Shown here piece by piece: positions 9,338 to 17,992 of a stretch of DNA of 64,000 nt. Each line of letters begins with the position of its first letter. The stretch's first letter is position 1. Below the pieces are notes generated by a model that saw only the letters and a list, made by a program, of their open reading frames with translations, ran no database searches and was not told the DNA's origin. The DNA lies in the NCBI RefSeq assembly GCF_029626265.1, contig NZ_JARUBN010000001.1:5893001-5957000 (forward strand), given 5' to 3'. The position numbers and the translations under genes were made by a program. The stretch is from Micromonospora sp. WMMD1102 (GTDB lineage: Bacteria > Actinomycetota > Actinomycetes > Mycobacteriales > Micromonosporaceae).

Positions 9338-10491
9338 CGGCGCATCGCTTCCGCCGGGCTCGTCGACTCCCGGACCGGAAGCGGAAGCGGAAGCGAAAGC
9401 GGGAACGGAAGCCGACCGCGGACGAGCCAACCCGTCGTCGCCCGACGCGCCCGGCTGGTGGCCGCGTAGGCCGCCGTCAGGGCCAGGGCGGCGAGTCCAA
9501 CCGCGCCGGAGAGCCGGGCGGCCCGGTCGATGTGCCGGGCCTCCGGCCGGGGACCGTCGCCGAGGAAGGGCCGGACCTCGGAGCGTCCGAAGTAGACGTT
9601 GCGACCACCCAGGCGTACCCCGAGGGCGCCCGCCATCGCCGCCTCGCACTGGCCCGCGTTCGGACTCGGATGGTCCGCCCGGTCGCGCCGCCAGACCTGC
9701 CAGGCACGCGTCCGGTCACCCCTGACCAGCGGCGCGGCGACGATGGTGAGCAGCCCGGTCAGCCGGGAGGGCAGCAGGTTGAGCAGGTCGTCGAGGCGGG
9801 CGGCTGCGGTGCCGAACCGGGCGTACCGCTCGGACCGGTGCCCGACCATCGCGTCCAGGGTGTTCGCCGCACGGTAGCCCAGCAGCCCGGGCAGTCCCGC
9901 CACCGCACCCCAGACCAGCGGCGCGACCACAGCGTCAGAGGTGTTCTCCGCCACCGACTCGACCGTGGCGCGGGCGAGTTCGGGCTCGTCGAGCGTCGCC
10001 GGGTCCCGCCCGCAGAGGTGGCCCAGCCGTAGCCGTGCCGCCGGCAGGTCCGCCCGGCGCAGGGCCTGGCTCATCACCGTGGCTTCCCGGCGCAGCGTCC
10101 GCCCGCCGAGCACCGTCCAGGTGGCGGCGGCGACCAACGCCGTACGGGCCAGCGGTCGCTGCCGGGTCGCGACCGCCGCCACCCCGCCGAGCACCACAGG
10201 TACGCCGACCGCCAGGGCCGCGAACCCGGCACCCGAGGTACGCCGAGGCTGGTACGTCCGCCGTTCGAGCGCGGTGGCGAACTGCCCGAATCCGGCGACC
10301 GGGTGCCACCGTCGGGGGTCGCCGAAGATCGCGTCCAGGGCGTAGCCGGCAACCAGCCCGGCGGCGTTGGCCGCGCCGCCGTACTGCCTTCGCGGCTGGT
10401 GCTGCCGTTGCTGCCGTCGCTGTCGCTGCTGCCGTTCCTGCCGTTGCTGCCGGTACCGGCTGTTTCCGGACAAGCTGCCGTCTGCTCGCAC
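9334..10491 (-). CDS. cobD: Adenosylcobinamide-phosphate synthase CobD/CbiB with Gln/Arg-rich N-terminus
   Basis: A membrane enzyme that attaches aminopropanol (or its phosphate) to adenosylcobyric acid. The family signature [19 protein letters not shown] comes early, followed by [15 protein letters not shown] and [18 protein letters not shown]; several hydrophobic helices are present. At 385 residues it is about 65 longer than usual. The extra N-terminus is low complexity, Gln and Arg alternating ([16 protein letters not shown]), encoded by short CTG/CCG/TTG repeats on the plus strand. The chosen GTG has GGGGAGG about six bases upstream. The stop overlaps the cobQ start by four bases, so the two are translationally coupled. 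Confidence 0.9.
   Translation of the reverse strand: MRADGSLSGNSRYRQQRQERQQRQRRQQRQHQPRRQYGGAANAAGLVAGYALDAIFGDPRRWHPVAGFGQFATALERRTYQPRRTSGAGFAALAVGVPVVLGGVAAVATRQRPLARTALVAAATWTVLGGRTLRREATVMSQALRRADLPAARLRLGHLCGRDPATLDEPELARATVESVAENTSDAVVAPLVWGAVAGLPGLLGYRAANTLDAMVGHRSERYARFGTAAARLDDLLNLLPSRLTGLLTIVAAPLVRGDRTRAWQVWRRDRADHPSPNAGQCEAAMAGALGVRLGGRNVYFGRSEVRPFLGDGPRPEARHIDRAARLSGAVGLAALALTAAYAATSRARRATTGWLVRGRLPFPLSLPLPLPVRESTSPAEAMRR
10374..10470. repeat. Imperfect tandem repeat inside cobD (Gln/Arg tract)
   Basis: The plus strand reads through variations of CTGCCGTTGCTGCCG. On the coding strand this gives the Gln/Arg tract of CobD. It looks like slippage-generated expansion of CAG/CGG-type codons. 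Confidence 0.75.
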
Positions 10492-10814
10492 ACGGATCAC
10501 CTCCCCGCCCGGGAGCCTAGTCCGACCGCACCGGGCCGGATCAGCACCGTGCTGACCAGCACCGTGCCGACCAGCGCCGTGCTGACCAGCGCCGTGCTGA
10601 CCAGCGCCGTGCTGACCAGCGCCGTGACCGGTGCGGCAGGACGACCGGGGAGCATGCCCGCGCCGATCCGCTCCGGCACCGGATAGGGTCGCGGGCGGAC
10701 TCGCCACAGCGGGTGTACGCGGCTGAAGATCGCCGCAGGACAGGACATCTCGGAACAATCCAGCCGACCGGAGGCATAAGTGCTGGCCATCGATGTGCCC
10801 ATCGAGGAGGTCCG
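10492..10814. other. Intergenic region between cobD and acyltransferase, with 15-bp tandem repeats
   Basis: This 323-base divergent region holds a tandem array of the 15-base unit CAGCRCCGTGCTGAC: five full units and a partial one at 10542-10629, the last three full units identical. The last 30 bases contain GAGGAGG, the ribosome site of the acyltransferase. No cobalamin riboswitch element was recognised upstream of cobD. Confidence 0.75.
10542..10629. repeat. 15-bp tandem repeat array, about 5.8 units
   Basis: Units CAGCACCGTGCTGAC, CAGCACCGTGCCGAC, then three of CAGCGCCGTGCTGAC and a partial copy. Fifteen bases is a multiple of three, but the array lies outside both flanking genes. Confidence 0.85.
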
Positions 10815-12197
10815 ATGACCAGTGTGACGCCCGTCTCCGAAGAGGCGTACGGCAGCGACCCGTCCCCGCCTGACGACATGGCCGGTCGATCGGCCGGCGG
10901 TGGCACGTCGGCAAGGGCCGGTGCGGGCGCCGCCCTGCACCGGCTGCCGTCGCTCACCGGGCTGCGCTGGGTCGCCGCGATGCTGGTCTTCGGCTTCCAC
11001 GTCGGGACGATGGGAATCGTCGCCGAGCCCGACTACCGCCAGGTGGTCGACTGGGTATTCACGCTCGGCCTCTCCGGGGTGCAGTTCTTCTTCATCCTGA
11101 GCGGGTTCGTACTGGTCTGGTCCGCCCGGCCCGGTGACACGAAGCGCGCGTTCTGGCGGCGTCGCGCGGCGAAGATCTATCCGAACCACCTCGTCACCTG
11201 GGCCGTCGTCATGGCGCTCGCGGTCTACTGGGCCGATCCGGTCAACCTGAAGGCAGCCCTGGCCAACCTGTTCCTGGTCCAGGCCTGGATTCCGGTCGAC
11301 GGCTACTTCTACAGCATCAACAACGTCAGTTGGTCGCTCGCCTGCGAGATGTTCTTCTATCTCTCGCTGCCGTTCGCCCTCCCACTGATCCGTCGGATGC
11401 GGGCGTGGCAGCTCTACGCCGTCGTCGTCGCCATGCCGTTGCTCATCCTGGCGATGTGGCCGGGTCAGCAACTGCTGCCGGAGGACACCCGCTGGTGGTT
11501 CACCCAGATCTTCCCCATCGTGCGTTCCTTCGAGTTCTGGATGGGCGTCGCCGCCGCCGAACTGATGCTGCGCGGAAAGTGGCGCGGGCCGGGACTGCTC
11601 TTCTCCACCGCCCTCTTCGTCGCGATCTGGGTGGCGTCGATGGAATGGATCCGCGCCGAACTCTGGACCACCGTGCTGGCCTTCGGCTACGTACTCGTGA
11701 TCGCGAGCGCGGCTCGGGCGGACACCACCGGTCGCTGGTCGCCGTGGCGGTCCCGAACGCTGGTCTGGCTCGGCGAGGTTTCGTTCGCGTTCTACCTGGT
11801 CCATGTCTTCCTGATCAAGGCCATCTTCCGCTTCGCCGGGCACTCCGGCGGCTTTCCCGGTTGGCAGGGTCCGGTCGTCGCGGTCGCCATGCTGGTGGTG
11901 AGCCTGGCTGCCGCCTGGTTGCTCTTCCGGTTCGTCGAGACACCGATGATGCGTCTGCTCGGCCGTCGACGACGTCCCCGACCCACATCGCCACCGTCCG
12001 GAAAGGTCGTCGAGGGCGCGGCCGGGCCGGTCGTCGAGGGCGTGGCCGGGAAGGTCGTCGAGAGCGCGGCCGGGCCGGAGCCGGGCCGGCCCGGCCGGGG
12101 CGGTCCCGACGACCGGCCCTCCCGGCTGGTGCCTGCGCCCCGCCGCGACCAGGAGTCCCCAGACGCGTCCGCCGATCGGCAACAGGCGAGGGCCTAG
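10815..12197 (+). CDS. Membrane acyltransferase, acyltransferase-3 family
   Basis: A 460-residue OafA/YrhL-type integral membrane acyltransferase that moves acyl groups onto sugars or lipids at the membrane. A Gly/Ala-rich N-terminus (1-40) precedes LTGLRWVAAMLVFGFH, whose His is the conserved catalytic residue, FILSGFVLVW, and the RRAAKIYP motif. Around ten membrane segments follow, ending in SFAFYLVHVF and LLFRFVETP. The cytoplasmic tail from about 395 contains three near-copies of an eight-residue unit (KVVEGAAG, PVVEGVAG, KVVESAAG) and is Pro/Arg-rich. GAGGAGG sits six bases before the ATG. The substrate is unknown. Confidence 0.9.
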   Translation: MTSVTPVSEEAYGSDPSPPDDMAGRSAGGGTSARAGAGAALHRLPSLTGLRWVAAMLVFGFHVGTMGIVAEPDYRQVVDWVFTLGLSGVQFFFILSGFVLVWSARPGDTKRAFWRRRAAKIYPNHLVTWAVVMALAVYWADPVNLKAALANLFLVQAWIPVDGYFYSINNVSWSLACEMFFYLSLPFALPLIRRMRAWQLYAVVVAMPLLILAMWPGQQLLPEDTRWWFTQIFPIVRSFEFWMGVAAAELMLRGKWRGPGLLFSTALFVAIWVASMEWIRAELWTTVLAFGYVLVIASAARADTTGRWSPWRSRTLVWLGEVSFAFYLVHVFLIKAIFRFAGHSGGFPGWQGPVVAVAMLVVSLAAAWLLFRFVETPMMRLLGRRRRPRPTSPPSGKVVEGAAGPVVEGVAGKVVESAAGPEPGRPGRGGPDDRPSRLVPAPRRDQESPDASADRQQARA

Positions 12198-12430
12198 GCC
12201 ACGACCGTTTGTCCCCACAATGAGTGCTCGACGGCTCGGTGGGGAGGTCGGCCGGTGCCACGACCGCCCTCCCCACCCTTGGCCGGCCCGGACGGCGGTG
12301 CGGAGGCGACCACCACGTCGATCCGGGCGACCCGCTGTCCGGCCGGCTAACCGGCCGGACCGCCGGCCCAGGCAACATCCAGGCCGATCCCCTTCAGACC
12401 GGAAGCGCCTGGGCCGGAGGTGTGCGGCAC

Positions 12431-13270
12431 TCAGACGGAGACCGGCATCCGGCCACGGCGACCACGACCGGCACCGCCGGACTTGCCGAGGTCTGCGGTA
12501 ACGGCCTCATCGGCGCCGTCCCGCCCGTCGGGGTCCTCTGGTCCGTTGACGCCCTCCCGCTCGTCGGCGCCCTCCCGCTCGTCGGTACCGTCCTGCTCAT
12601 CGACGCTGGCGGGCCGGCCGTACGGGTCGCCGCCGGCCCTGGAGGTGATCACCTCGCCCGGATCGGTCAACCGACCGTCGGGCTGTCCGTCGAGGTCGAT
12701 CCGGCCGTCGAAGGGATCGTCCGGCAGGCGTACCGGATAGAAGCCCTGGTCCGGCGGAACCGGCAGGCCAGGAAACTCGCCGTCGTCGTCGAACGCGCGC
12801 TCGTCGGGCAGTGCCGGCGCTTCCCCGGGCGCCACCGACTCGGTGACCTCGCCATGCACCCGGGCCTCGGCCTCCGCCTCCTCCATCGAGGAGGTCACCG
12901 TCGACGGTCGGTTACGGGCGAAGCGCCCCCTCCCCCGGGACAGGTCGTGGCCGACCGCCACCGCCTCCAGCTCGTACATCGTGCGGTGGTTGCCGGCGTC
13001 GTCGGTCCAGTCCCGGGTGTACAGCCGGCCGACCACGACGACCGGGTCGCCGACCATCACCGAGGAGGCGACGCCCTCCGCCAGTTTCCGCCAGCAGTTC
13101 ACCCTGACCCGCAGGCTGTTGCCGTCGACCCAGCGTCCGCTCTCCCGGTCGAGGCGTCGTGCGGTCGAGGCCACCTTGAAGTTCGCCACCAGCGTGCCGC
13201 TCTGGGTGGTACGCCGCCATTCGGGAGCAGTCAGTACATTGCCGACGATAGTTACATAGGTATCGAACAT
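12431..13270 (-). CDS. ssb: Single-stranded DNA-binding protein paralogue
   Basis: A 279-residue protein with an N-terminal OB fold (about 1-115; MFDTYVTIVGNVLTAPEWRR, then VNCWRKLAEGV and VVVVGRLYTRDW) typical of SSB. The remaining 160 residues are acidic and Gly/Pro-rich and contain two DEREGxxEREG-like repeats. The extreme C-terminus is basic (GRGRRGRMPVSV) and lacks the acidic DDDIPF-type tip of housekeeping SSB. This suggests the second, specialised actinobacterial SSB (SsbB-like) rather than the replicative one. TGGAGGGACG precedes the ATG. It is divergent from the hydrolase at 13442. Confidence 0.88.
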   Translation of the reverse strand: MFDTYVTIVGNVLTAPEWRRTTQSGTLVANFKVASTARRLDRESGRWVDGNSLRVRVNCWRKLAEGVASSVMVGDPVVVVGRLYTRDWTDDAGNHRTMYELEAVAVGHDLSRGRGRFARNRPSTVTSSMEEAEAEARVHGEVTESVAPGEAPALPDERAFDDDGEFPGLPVPPDQGFYPVRLPDDPFDGRIDLDGQPDGRLTDPGEVITSRAGGDPYGRPASVDEQDGTDEREGADEREGVNGPEDPDGRDGADEAVTADLGKSGGAGRGRRGRMPVSV

Positions 13271-13428
13271 CGTCCCTCCACAGGGATCCGGTTGTGCCAG
13301 TCCGAGCCGACTCGACGGAAAGCCTCGCCGCCGTACCCGATGGCCCGCCACCGCCACCAGCCGCTCTGTGGACAACCGGGCACCCTGTGGAAAAAGACCT
13401 GATCAAGGATTGATCTGGTATCGCCGAG

Positions 13429-13434
13429 TAGCGT
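13429..13434 (+). promoter_or_regulatory. -10 box TAGCGT before the alpha/beta hydrolase
   Basis: TAGCGT ends 7 bases before the GTG at 13442. The intervening CGGGAGG could serve as a ribosome site but is too close to the start. Confidence 0.5.
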
Positions 13435-13441
13435 CGGGAGG

Positions 13442-14815
13442 GTGGAACCGGACCTGCTCGGCCTCCCGTACGAGCGGCAGACGATCGACCTCGGCCGCGA
13501 CGCGGAGGGGCCGGTACTGGCCACCCTGGTCCGGCGGCGCGCCGAGCGGCCGAGCGACCGGGCGGTGCTCTACGTGCACGGCTTCGCCGACTACTTCTTC
13601 CAGACCCACCTGGCGGACTTCCTCGTCGCGCACGGCTGGCACTTCTACGCGCTCGACCTGCGCAAGCACGGACGCAGCCTGCTGCCACACCAGACGCCGA
13701 ACTTCTGCTCCGACCTGACCGACTACTTCCCGGAACTCGACGCGGCGACCCGGATCATCCGCGAGACGGACGGCAACCGGACACTACTGGTCAACGGCCA
13801 CTCGACCGGCGGCCTGGTCACCGCGCTCTGGGCACACGCCCGCCGGTCCACCGGGGCCGTCGACGGTCTCTTCCTGAACAGCCCGTTCTTCGACCTCGAC
13901 CTGCCCTGGCTGGTCCGCCGGCCGGTCCTGGCGACGCTCGCGCGGGTCAGCCACCGGATCCCCTACCGGACCGTTCCCCGCAGGCTCTCCACGGTGTACG
14001 GCCACAGCCTGCACGCCGAGCACCGGGGCGAGTGGAACTACGACCTCGGTTGGAAGCCGCTGACCGGTTTCCCGATCCGGCTCGGCTGGCTCGCCGCGAT
14101 CGGGCGGGCGCAACGGCAACTGCGGGCCGGACTGGAGATCTCGGCGCCGGTGCTGGTCAGCAGTTCGACCCGCAGTTTCCGGGGACGGGCCTGGGACGAC
14201 TCCGCCACCGGATCGGATGCCGTACTCGACGTCGAACACATCGCCCGCTGGGCGCCGAAGCTGGGTCGGCACGTGACGTTGGTCCGTTTCGACGGCGCCA
14301 TGCACGACCTCGTCCTGTCCGGCCCGGCCGTACGTGAGCAGGTGTTCAGCGAGCTGAACCGTTGGGCCTCGGCTTACGTCGTTTCGGCCGCCGGGCCGGT
14401 GGCCGCTCCGGCCAGTCCGTCGTGCCGCCGGCACCCGGCCGCTGCCGAGGCACCCGGTACGGACCCGGCTCCGGGCCTGCGCCCCGCCACCGATCCGGCT
14501 CGGGCTCGGGCTCGGATCCGGGTTCCAGCTCCGGGTCAGGCTCCGGACGGGGGCCGCCGTGCCACCGCGCCCGCCCTGCCCCCGACTCCGGCCGAGGGGC
14601 ACCCCGCCGCCGCTGCGGCTCCGGCTCGTCCTCCGGCTCCGACCGCGAGCCACCCCGCCGCCGCTGCGGTCCCGGCTCGTCCTCCGGCTCCGACCGCGAG
14701 CCACCCCGCCAGCGGCCCGGGCCCGGGCCAGGATCCGGGCGGGGAGCGCTGCGCCACCGCTCCGGCTCAGGCTCCATTTCCGGGCCCCCGCCCCGACGGC
14801 GCTCCGAATCCCTGA
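13442..14815 (+). CDS. Alpha/beta hydrolase with long Ala/Pro-rich tail
   Basis: A serine hydrolase of the monoacylglycerol-lipase-like group. The core spans about residues 1-305: AVLYVHGFADYFFQ (oxyanion region), LDLRKHGRS, the nucleophile elbow NGHSTGG with Ser121, and a late His in DGAMHDLVLS. The tail (about 310-457) is Ala/Pro/Arg-rich with a 17-residue unit repeated twice and has no recognisable fold. This tail lies antisense to the tail of the DUF1444 gene for 470 bases. A natural length for the family is about 310-330 residues. It starts at a GTG. The lipid or ester substrate is unknown. Confidence 0.85.
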   Translation: MEPDLLGLPYERQTIDLGRDAEGPVLATLVRRRAERPSDRAVLYVHGFADYFFQTHLADFLVAHGWHFYALDLRKHGRSLLPHQTPNFCSDLTDYFPELDAATRIIRETDGNRTLLVNGHSTGGLVTALWAHARRSTGAVDGLFLNSPFFDLDLPWLVRRPVLATLARVSHRIPYRTVPRRLSTVYGHSLHAEHRGEWNYDLGWKPLTGFPIRLGWLAAIGRAQRQLRAGLEISAPVLVSSSTRSFRGRAWDDSATGSDAVLDVEHIARWAPKLGRHVTLVRFDGAMHDLVLSGPAVREQVFSELNRWASAYVVSAAGPVAAPASPSCRRHPAAAEAPGTDPAPGLRPATDPARARARIRVPAPGQAPDGGRRATAPALPPTPAEGHPAAAAAPARPPAPTASHPAAAAVPARPPAPTASHPASGPGPGQDPGGERCATAPAQAPFPGPRPDGAPNP

Positions 14816-15548
14816 ACCGCTCCCGCTCCCGGGGCAGCTCCGGGTCCCGCGACCACGCCGGATCCCGGGACAGCTCGCGGCCCCGGGACCGTGCCGGTTC
14901 TTCTCGCCGGGAATCCCGGAGCCGCTCAGGTGCCGCCCGGAGGTCACGGTCCCGCTCCGCGCCCTCCCGACGATCCGGCTCCGGCACCGGCTCCTCCCAC
15001 CGGTCCTCCGGCGGTTCGGCGTCCGGCGTCGTCCGGTACGGCGACCAGCCACCCTGCCGCCACACCAGCAGCTCACGACTGAGCAGATTCTGGTCGCCCG
15101 CGAAGAAGACGCGGTCCACCGCCCGCCGTACCTTCGCCATCCCCGGTCGGGACGCCGTACCAGTGACGATCACCACGTCCCGGGCCGGCACGCCGACCAC
15201 CAGCTCGCCCGGCACGGACCGCTCCAGGTCCTCCCACACCTCGGCGGCGAGCAGCACGGTGGACTCCAGCCCGCCGAACGAGAGCATCGGCGCGGGCGGC
15301 TGCCCGTCGATCCGCAGTCTGGGCAGCAATCGGTAGAGGTTGTCGACCGCCACCTGCCGCAACTCGGCCTGACTGATCTCCAGCTCGTCCAGATCATCCC
15401 AGGTGACGAGGCGGTTACCGTACGGCGGTCCGAACGAGTAGCCGACATCGAGGTCCTGGGTGAAGTCTTCGAGCAGGTGGTTCTGGCCGTACCTGGCGTC
15501 TTCCGTCGACACCAGCAGCGGCAGAAACATTGTGCTCGTCAACTGCAC
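14346..15548 (-). CDS. DUF1444 family protein with Arg/Glu/Pro-rich tail
   Basis: A 400-residue protein. Residues 1-160 resemble DUF1444 (YtpQ-like) proteins: LVTWDDLDELEISQAELRQVAVDNL, then VPGELVVGVPARDVVIVTG. The rest is low complexity with repeats such as RRRGGSRSEPEDEP twice. The GTG at 15548 is preferred over the ATG at 15530 because TAGGTT lies 7 bases before it and a TGACGA -35-like element lies 16 bases further up. The conserved part ends near 15050; the last 470 bases are antisense to the hydrolase tail. No biochemical function is established for DUF1444. Confidence 0.8.
   Translation of the reverse strand: MQLTSTMFLPLLVSTEDARYGQNHLLEDFTQDLDVGYSFGPPYGNRLVTWDDLDELEISQAELRQVAVDNLYRLLPRLRIDGQPPAPMLSFGGLESTVLLAAEVWEDLERSVPGELVVGVPARDVVIVTGTASRPGMAKVRRAVDRVFFAGDQNLLSRELLVWRQGGWSPYRTTPDAEPPEDRWEEPVPEPDRREGAERDRDLRAAPERLRDSRREEPARSRGRELSRDPAWSRDPELPRERERFRDSERRRGGGPEMEPEPERWRSAPRPDPGPGPGRWRGGSRSEPEDEPGPQRRRGGSRSEPEDEPEPQRRRGAPRPESGAGRARWHGGPRPEPDPELEPGSEPEPEPDRWRGAGPEPGPYRVPRQRPGAGGTTDWPERPPARRPKRRKPRPNGSAR
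14601..14702. repeat. Two 51-bp direct repeats, open on both strands
   Basis: Two adjacent copies of a 51-base unit differ at one or two positions. They encode PAAAAAPARPPAPTASH-like units on the plus strand and RRRGGSRSEPEDEP-like units on the minus strand. Confidence 0.8.
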
Positions 15549-15555
15549 GCTTCGA

Positions 15556-15561
15556 AACCTA
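15556..15561 (-). promoter_or_regulatory. -10 box TAGGTT of the DUF1444 gene
   Basis: TAGGTT on the minus strand ends 7 bases before the GTG at 15548, with TGACGA 16 bases upstream as a possible -35. Confidence 0.55.
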
Positions 15562-15642
15562 GTATGTGCAGGCCAGATCGTCACGTCCTCGCCGACGCGT
15601 TCTCCCGGCAACGGTAGCCTGCTGGGACACGAATGACCTCCC

Positions 15643-15715
15643 GCGCCCGTAGCTCAGCGGATAGAGCAGCTGCCTTCTAAGCAGTTGGTCGCAGGTTCGA
15701 ATCCTGCCGGGCGCA
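15643..15715 (+). tRNA. tRNA-Arg, anticodon TCT
   Basis: A 73-base cloverleaf. Acceptor arm GCGCCCG pairs with CGGGCGC followed by discriminator A; the D arm is GCTC..GAGC, the anticodon arm carries CTTCTAA with TCT in the centre (reads AGA), and the T arm has GGTTCGAATCC. CCA is not encoded. AGA is a rare codon in this GC-rich genome. No integrase or att duplication was seen next to it, although the 16-21.6 kb region to its right looks accessory. Confidence 0.97.
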
Positions 15716-15774
15716 CAACTCGACCGCACACGAACACCATGGTCTCCCGGATTTCCGTCTGGGATACTGCCGGC

Positions 15775-16638
15775 GTGTCGGAGATCGACAGGAGCACCTG
15801 GTTCCGGTGGCCGCAGAGTTACCGGGAGCGGGCACCGGTGCCCGAACTCGCGCCGTACGTGAGCTGTGTATGGGTGCAGGAGGTGTCGCCCGGCTCTCCG
15901 CCGTTCGTGTTCCAGGCCGTGCCGAACGGCTGCGTCGAGGTCGTCTGCATTGTGGGCGGGTTGCCTTTCATCATCGGGATCCAGTCGGGACTGACGCGGG
16001 AGATGCTGGCGCCCGGCACGGTGATGGTCGGTGTCCGGTTCCGCCCCGGCGCCGCGGCCCCGGTCCTGCGGACCTCGGCGGGCGAGATGGTCGACCTCAC
16101 CGTCGGGTGCGACGACCTGTGGCGGGGTTCCGCCGCTTCGGTGGGCGAAACGCTGGCGGCTGCCGGGTCGCCGCAGGAGGCGGCCGGGCTGCTGGAGGCG
16201 GAGGTGCTCCGCCGGGTCCGTGCGGCCACCGATCCCGATCCGCTGGTGCGCTCGGCGGTCGGGATGCTGGTGTTCGACCCGGCCAACGCCGTCCGCACGC
16301 TCACCACCGAGCTGCACATCTCCGACAGTCAGCTGCGGCGTCGTTTCATGACGGCGGTGGGCTGCCCGCCCAAGGTGCTGCACCGCACCCTGCGGTTCTG
16401 GGGATTCCTCGCGCTCGCCCAGTCGGGGCCGCACCGCCGCCGGTCACTGGCCGCACTGGCCGGCAGTGCCGGGTACGCCGACCAGGCCCATCTGGCCCGC
16501 GAGTCGGTCGCCATCACCGGTGTGGCCCCGAGTGAGCTGCTGGCCGGCATCGCGCGCAACTGCGGCGAGAACCACAACCACGCCCCGACCTATCTGCCGC
16601 TGCTGCGAGCGCGGCATCGAGCCGGTCACCGCTGGTGA
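15775..16638 (+). CDS. AraC-family transcriptional regulator
   Basis: A 287-residue regulator. The N-terminal region (YRERAPVPELAPYVSCVWVQ, residues 10-30) is the DUF6597-type sensor domain common in actinobacterial AraC proteins; the C-terminal region has the double helix-turn-helix (VRTLTTELHISDSQLRRRF, then SLAALAGSAGYADQAHLARE). The GTG at 15775 has GATACT six bases upstream; an ATG at 15739 would add 12 residues. It ends one base before the convergent end of the reductase gene at 16640. The three nearby reductase-family genes and the exporters are plausible targets, but this is inference from position only. Confidence 0.85.
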   Translation: MSEIDRSTWFRWPQSYRERAPVPELAPYVSCVWVQEVSPGSPPFVFQAVPNGCVEVVCIVGGLPFIIGIQSGLTREMLAPGTVMVGVRFRPGAAAPVLRTSAGEMVDLTVGCDDLWRGSAASVGETLAAAGSPQEAAGLLEAEVLRRVRAATDPDPLVRSAVGMLVFDPANAVRTLTTELHISDSQLRRRFMTAVGCPPKVLHRTLRFWGFLALAQSGPHRRRSLAALAGSAGYADQAHLARESVAITGVAPSELLAGIARNCGENHNHAPTYLPLLRARHRAGHRW

Positions 16639-16639
16639 G

Positions 16640-17215
16640 TCACTGCGGTCTCAGCACCCGGTAGCGCAGGTGCGTCACGTCGCGGTCCTCCAGCCGTCGG
16701 ACGAGTTCCAGCTCGATGTGCCCGGGGTCGGCGGAGCCGAAGAGCCGCCGGCCGGCGCCCAGAAGCACCGGCACGAGATGGATCTCCAGCTCGTCGAGTT
16801 CGCCGACGCGGAGCAAGGCCTGTGCCGCGCCCGCACCGTGGACCAGCACGGCGCGGTCGCCGGCAGCGGCGCGGGATTGCGCGGCGCACTCGGCGACGTC
16901 GGAGAAGAGCTTCGTGTTGGCCGACAGCGCCCCACCGTCGTCGAGGTGATGGGTGAGGATGTGGATCGGGACGCCGTCGTGGTGGTCACCGTTCCAGCGG
17001 CCGGCGAGTTCGAAGGTGCGCCTCCCCGCGATCACAGCCCCGGTCGCCATGGCCTCCCGGTAGATACGTCCGCTGTTCCCGGCCGACATACGGTCGTCGA
17101 GCCAGTTGAACAGCCGGCCGCCGTTGTCGCCGAGGCCGTGGCCCTTGCGGTCGTTCGTTCCGGTGATGAAGCCGTCGAGGGACATGGACATGTAGAGCCG
17201 GATCGGGCCGGTCAT
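16640..17215 (-). CDS. Dihydrofolate reductase family protein (RibD C-terminal domain) 1
   Basis: A 191-residue protein with the DHFR-like fold of the RibD C-terminal domain: IRLYMSMSLDGFITG, ATGAVIAGRRTFE, HILTHH, AVLVHGAGAAQALL, and LVPVLLGAGRRLF near the end. Such proteins bind NADPH and reduce small pteridine- or pyrimidine-like substrates; most actinobacterial members are untested. The ATG overlaps the stop of the paralogue at 17212 as ATGA, so the pair is coupled. Confidence 0.9.
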   Translation of the reverse strand: MTGPIRLYMSMSLDGFITGTNDRKGHGLGDNGGRLFNWLDDRMSAGNSGRIYREAMATGAVIAGRRTFELAGRWNGDHHDGVPIHILTHHLDDGGALSANTKLFSDVAECAAQSRAAAGDRAVLVHGAGAAQALLRVGELDELEIHLVPVLLGAGRRLFGSADPGHIELELVRRLEDRDVTHLRYRVLRPQ

Positions 17216-17802
17216 CCCCGCCTCACCTCGTAACGCAGGTGAAGGGTCTCCGGTGCTTCCAACGTCCGGACCAGGTCCAGTTCGACGCATTCGGGTGGCA
17301 GGTTCTCGAACAGGAGCCGACCCTGGCCAAGCAGGACCGGCATCAGCTGAATCTCGATCACGTCGAGCAGACCGGCCTTCAGGCACTCCTGGGCGGTGTA
17401 GGCGCCGTGCATCATGACATCCCGATCGCCCGCGGCCGCCTTCGCCTGCTCCACGCACGCCGCGATGCCGTCGGTCACGTAATGCACCCGCTCGTGGGGG
17501 TTGTCCGCCGGCGCCTTGTGGGTGGGCACGAAGATCGGTACGCCGTCGTGGTGGTCGCCGCCCCAGTAGCCCGCGAAGTCGCCGGTTCGTCGCCCGGTGA
17601 TGACGGCGCCGGTCGACCTCGACTCGTCGAACACGATCTGACTCTGGCTGTTGCTTGGCCGGAACGCGGCGACCGTGGGCCCCGGGCCGAGCCACTCCAT
17701 GAGCCGCATGCCGCCCTCGCCGGCTGGGTTCTCCTTGTTGTCACCGGGTCCGGTGATGAATCCGTCCAGGGACATTGCCATGTACAGGATGACGCGTGTC
17801 AT
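17212..17802 (-). CDS. Dihydrofolate reductase family protein (RibD C-terminal domain) 2
   Basis: A 196-residue paralogue of the next gene (RVILYMAMSLDGFITG, STGAVITGRRTGDFAG, DVMMHGAYTAQECL, LMPVLLGQGRLLF). It is first in the pair; GGAGGAGTC precedes the ATG. A cofactor role with NADPH is expected from the fold. Divergent from the LysE-type exporter 190 bases away. Confidence 0.9.
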   Translation of the reverse strand: MTRVILYMAMSLDGFITGPGDNKENPAGEGGMRLMEWLGPGPTVAAFRPSNSQSQIVFDESRSTGAVITGRRTGDFAGYWGGDHHDGVPIFVPTHKAPADNPHERVHYVTDGIAACVEQAKAAAGDRDVMMHGAYTAQECLKAGLLDVIEIQLMPVLLGQGRLLFENLPPECVELDLVRTLEAPETLHLRYEVRRG

Positions 17803-17992
17803 GACTCCTCCGTATGTTCGCCTTGATCACGTCCGAATCTAGGCGCGGCGGAACGTGGCGGGCTTGAACGAATCCGCCGCCCTCGCGCCCGCCGGAACGC
17901 CGACCGCCCACACGACGGATTCGTCCAAGGCTGGCGATCGACCGGTTGCATACGTTCAGGACCAGGCACTCCTGACGGAATCGGAGAGATCG

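Noticed and set aside
10492..10814. Cobalamin riboswitch upstream of cobD-cobQ
   Set aside because: No B12-box or conserved core could be seen; the region is filled with 15-base repeats.
13442..13600. Ribosome site GGGAGG for the hydrolase
   Set aside because: It abuts the GTG with no spacing, while a TAGCGT box seven bases upstream explains the start as leaderless.
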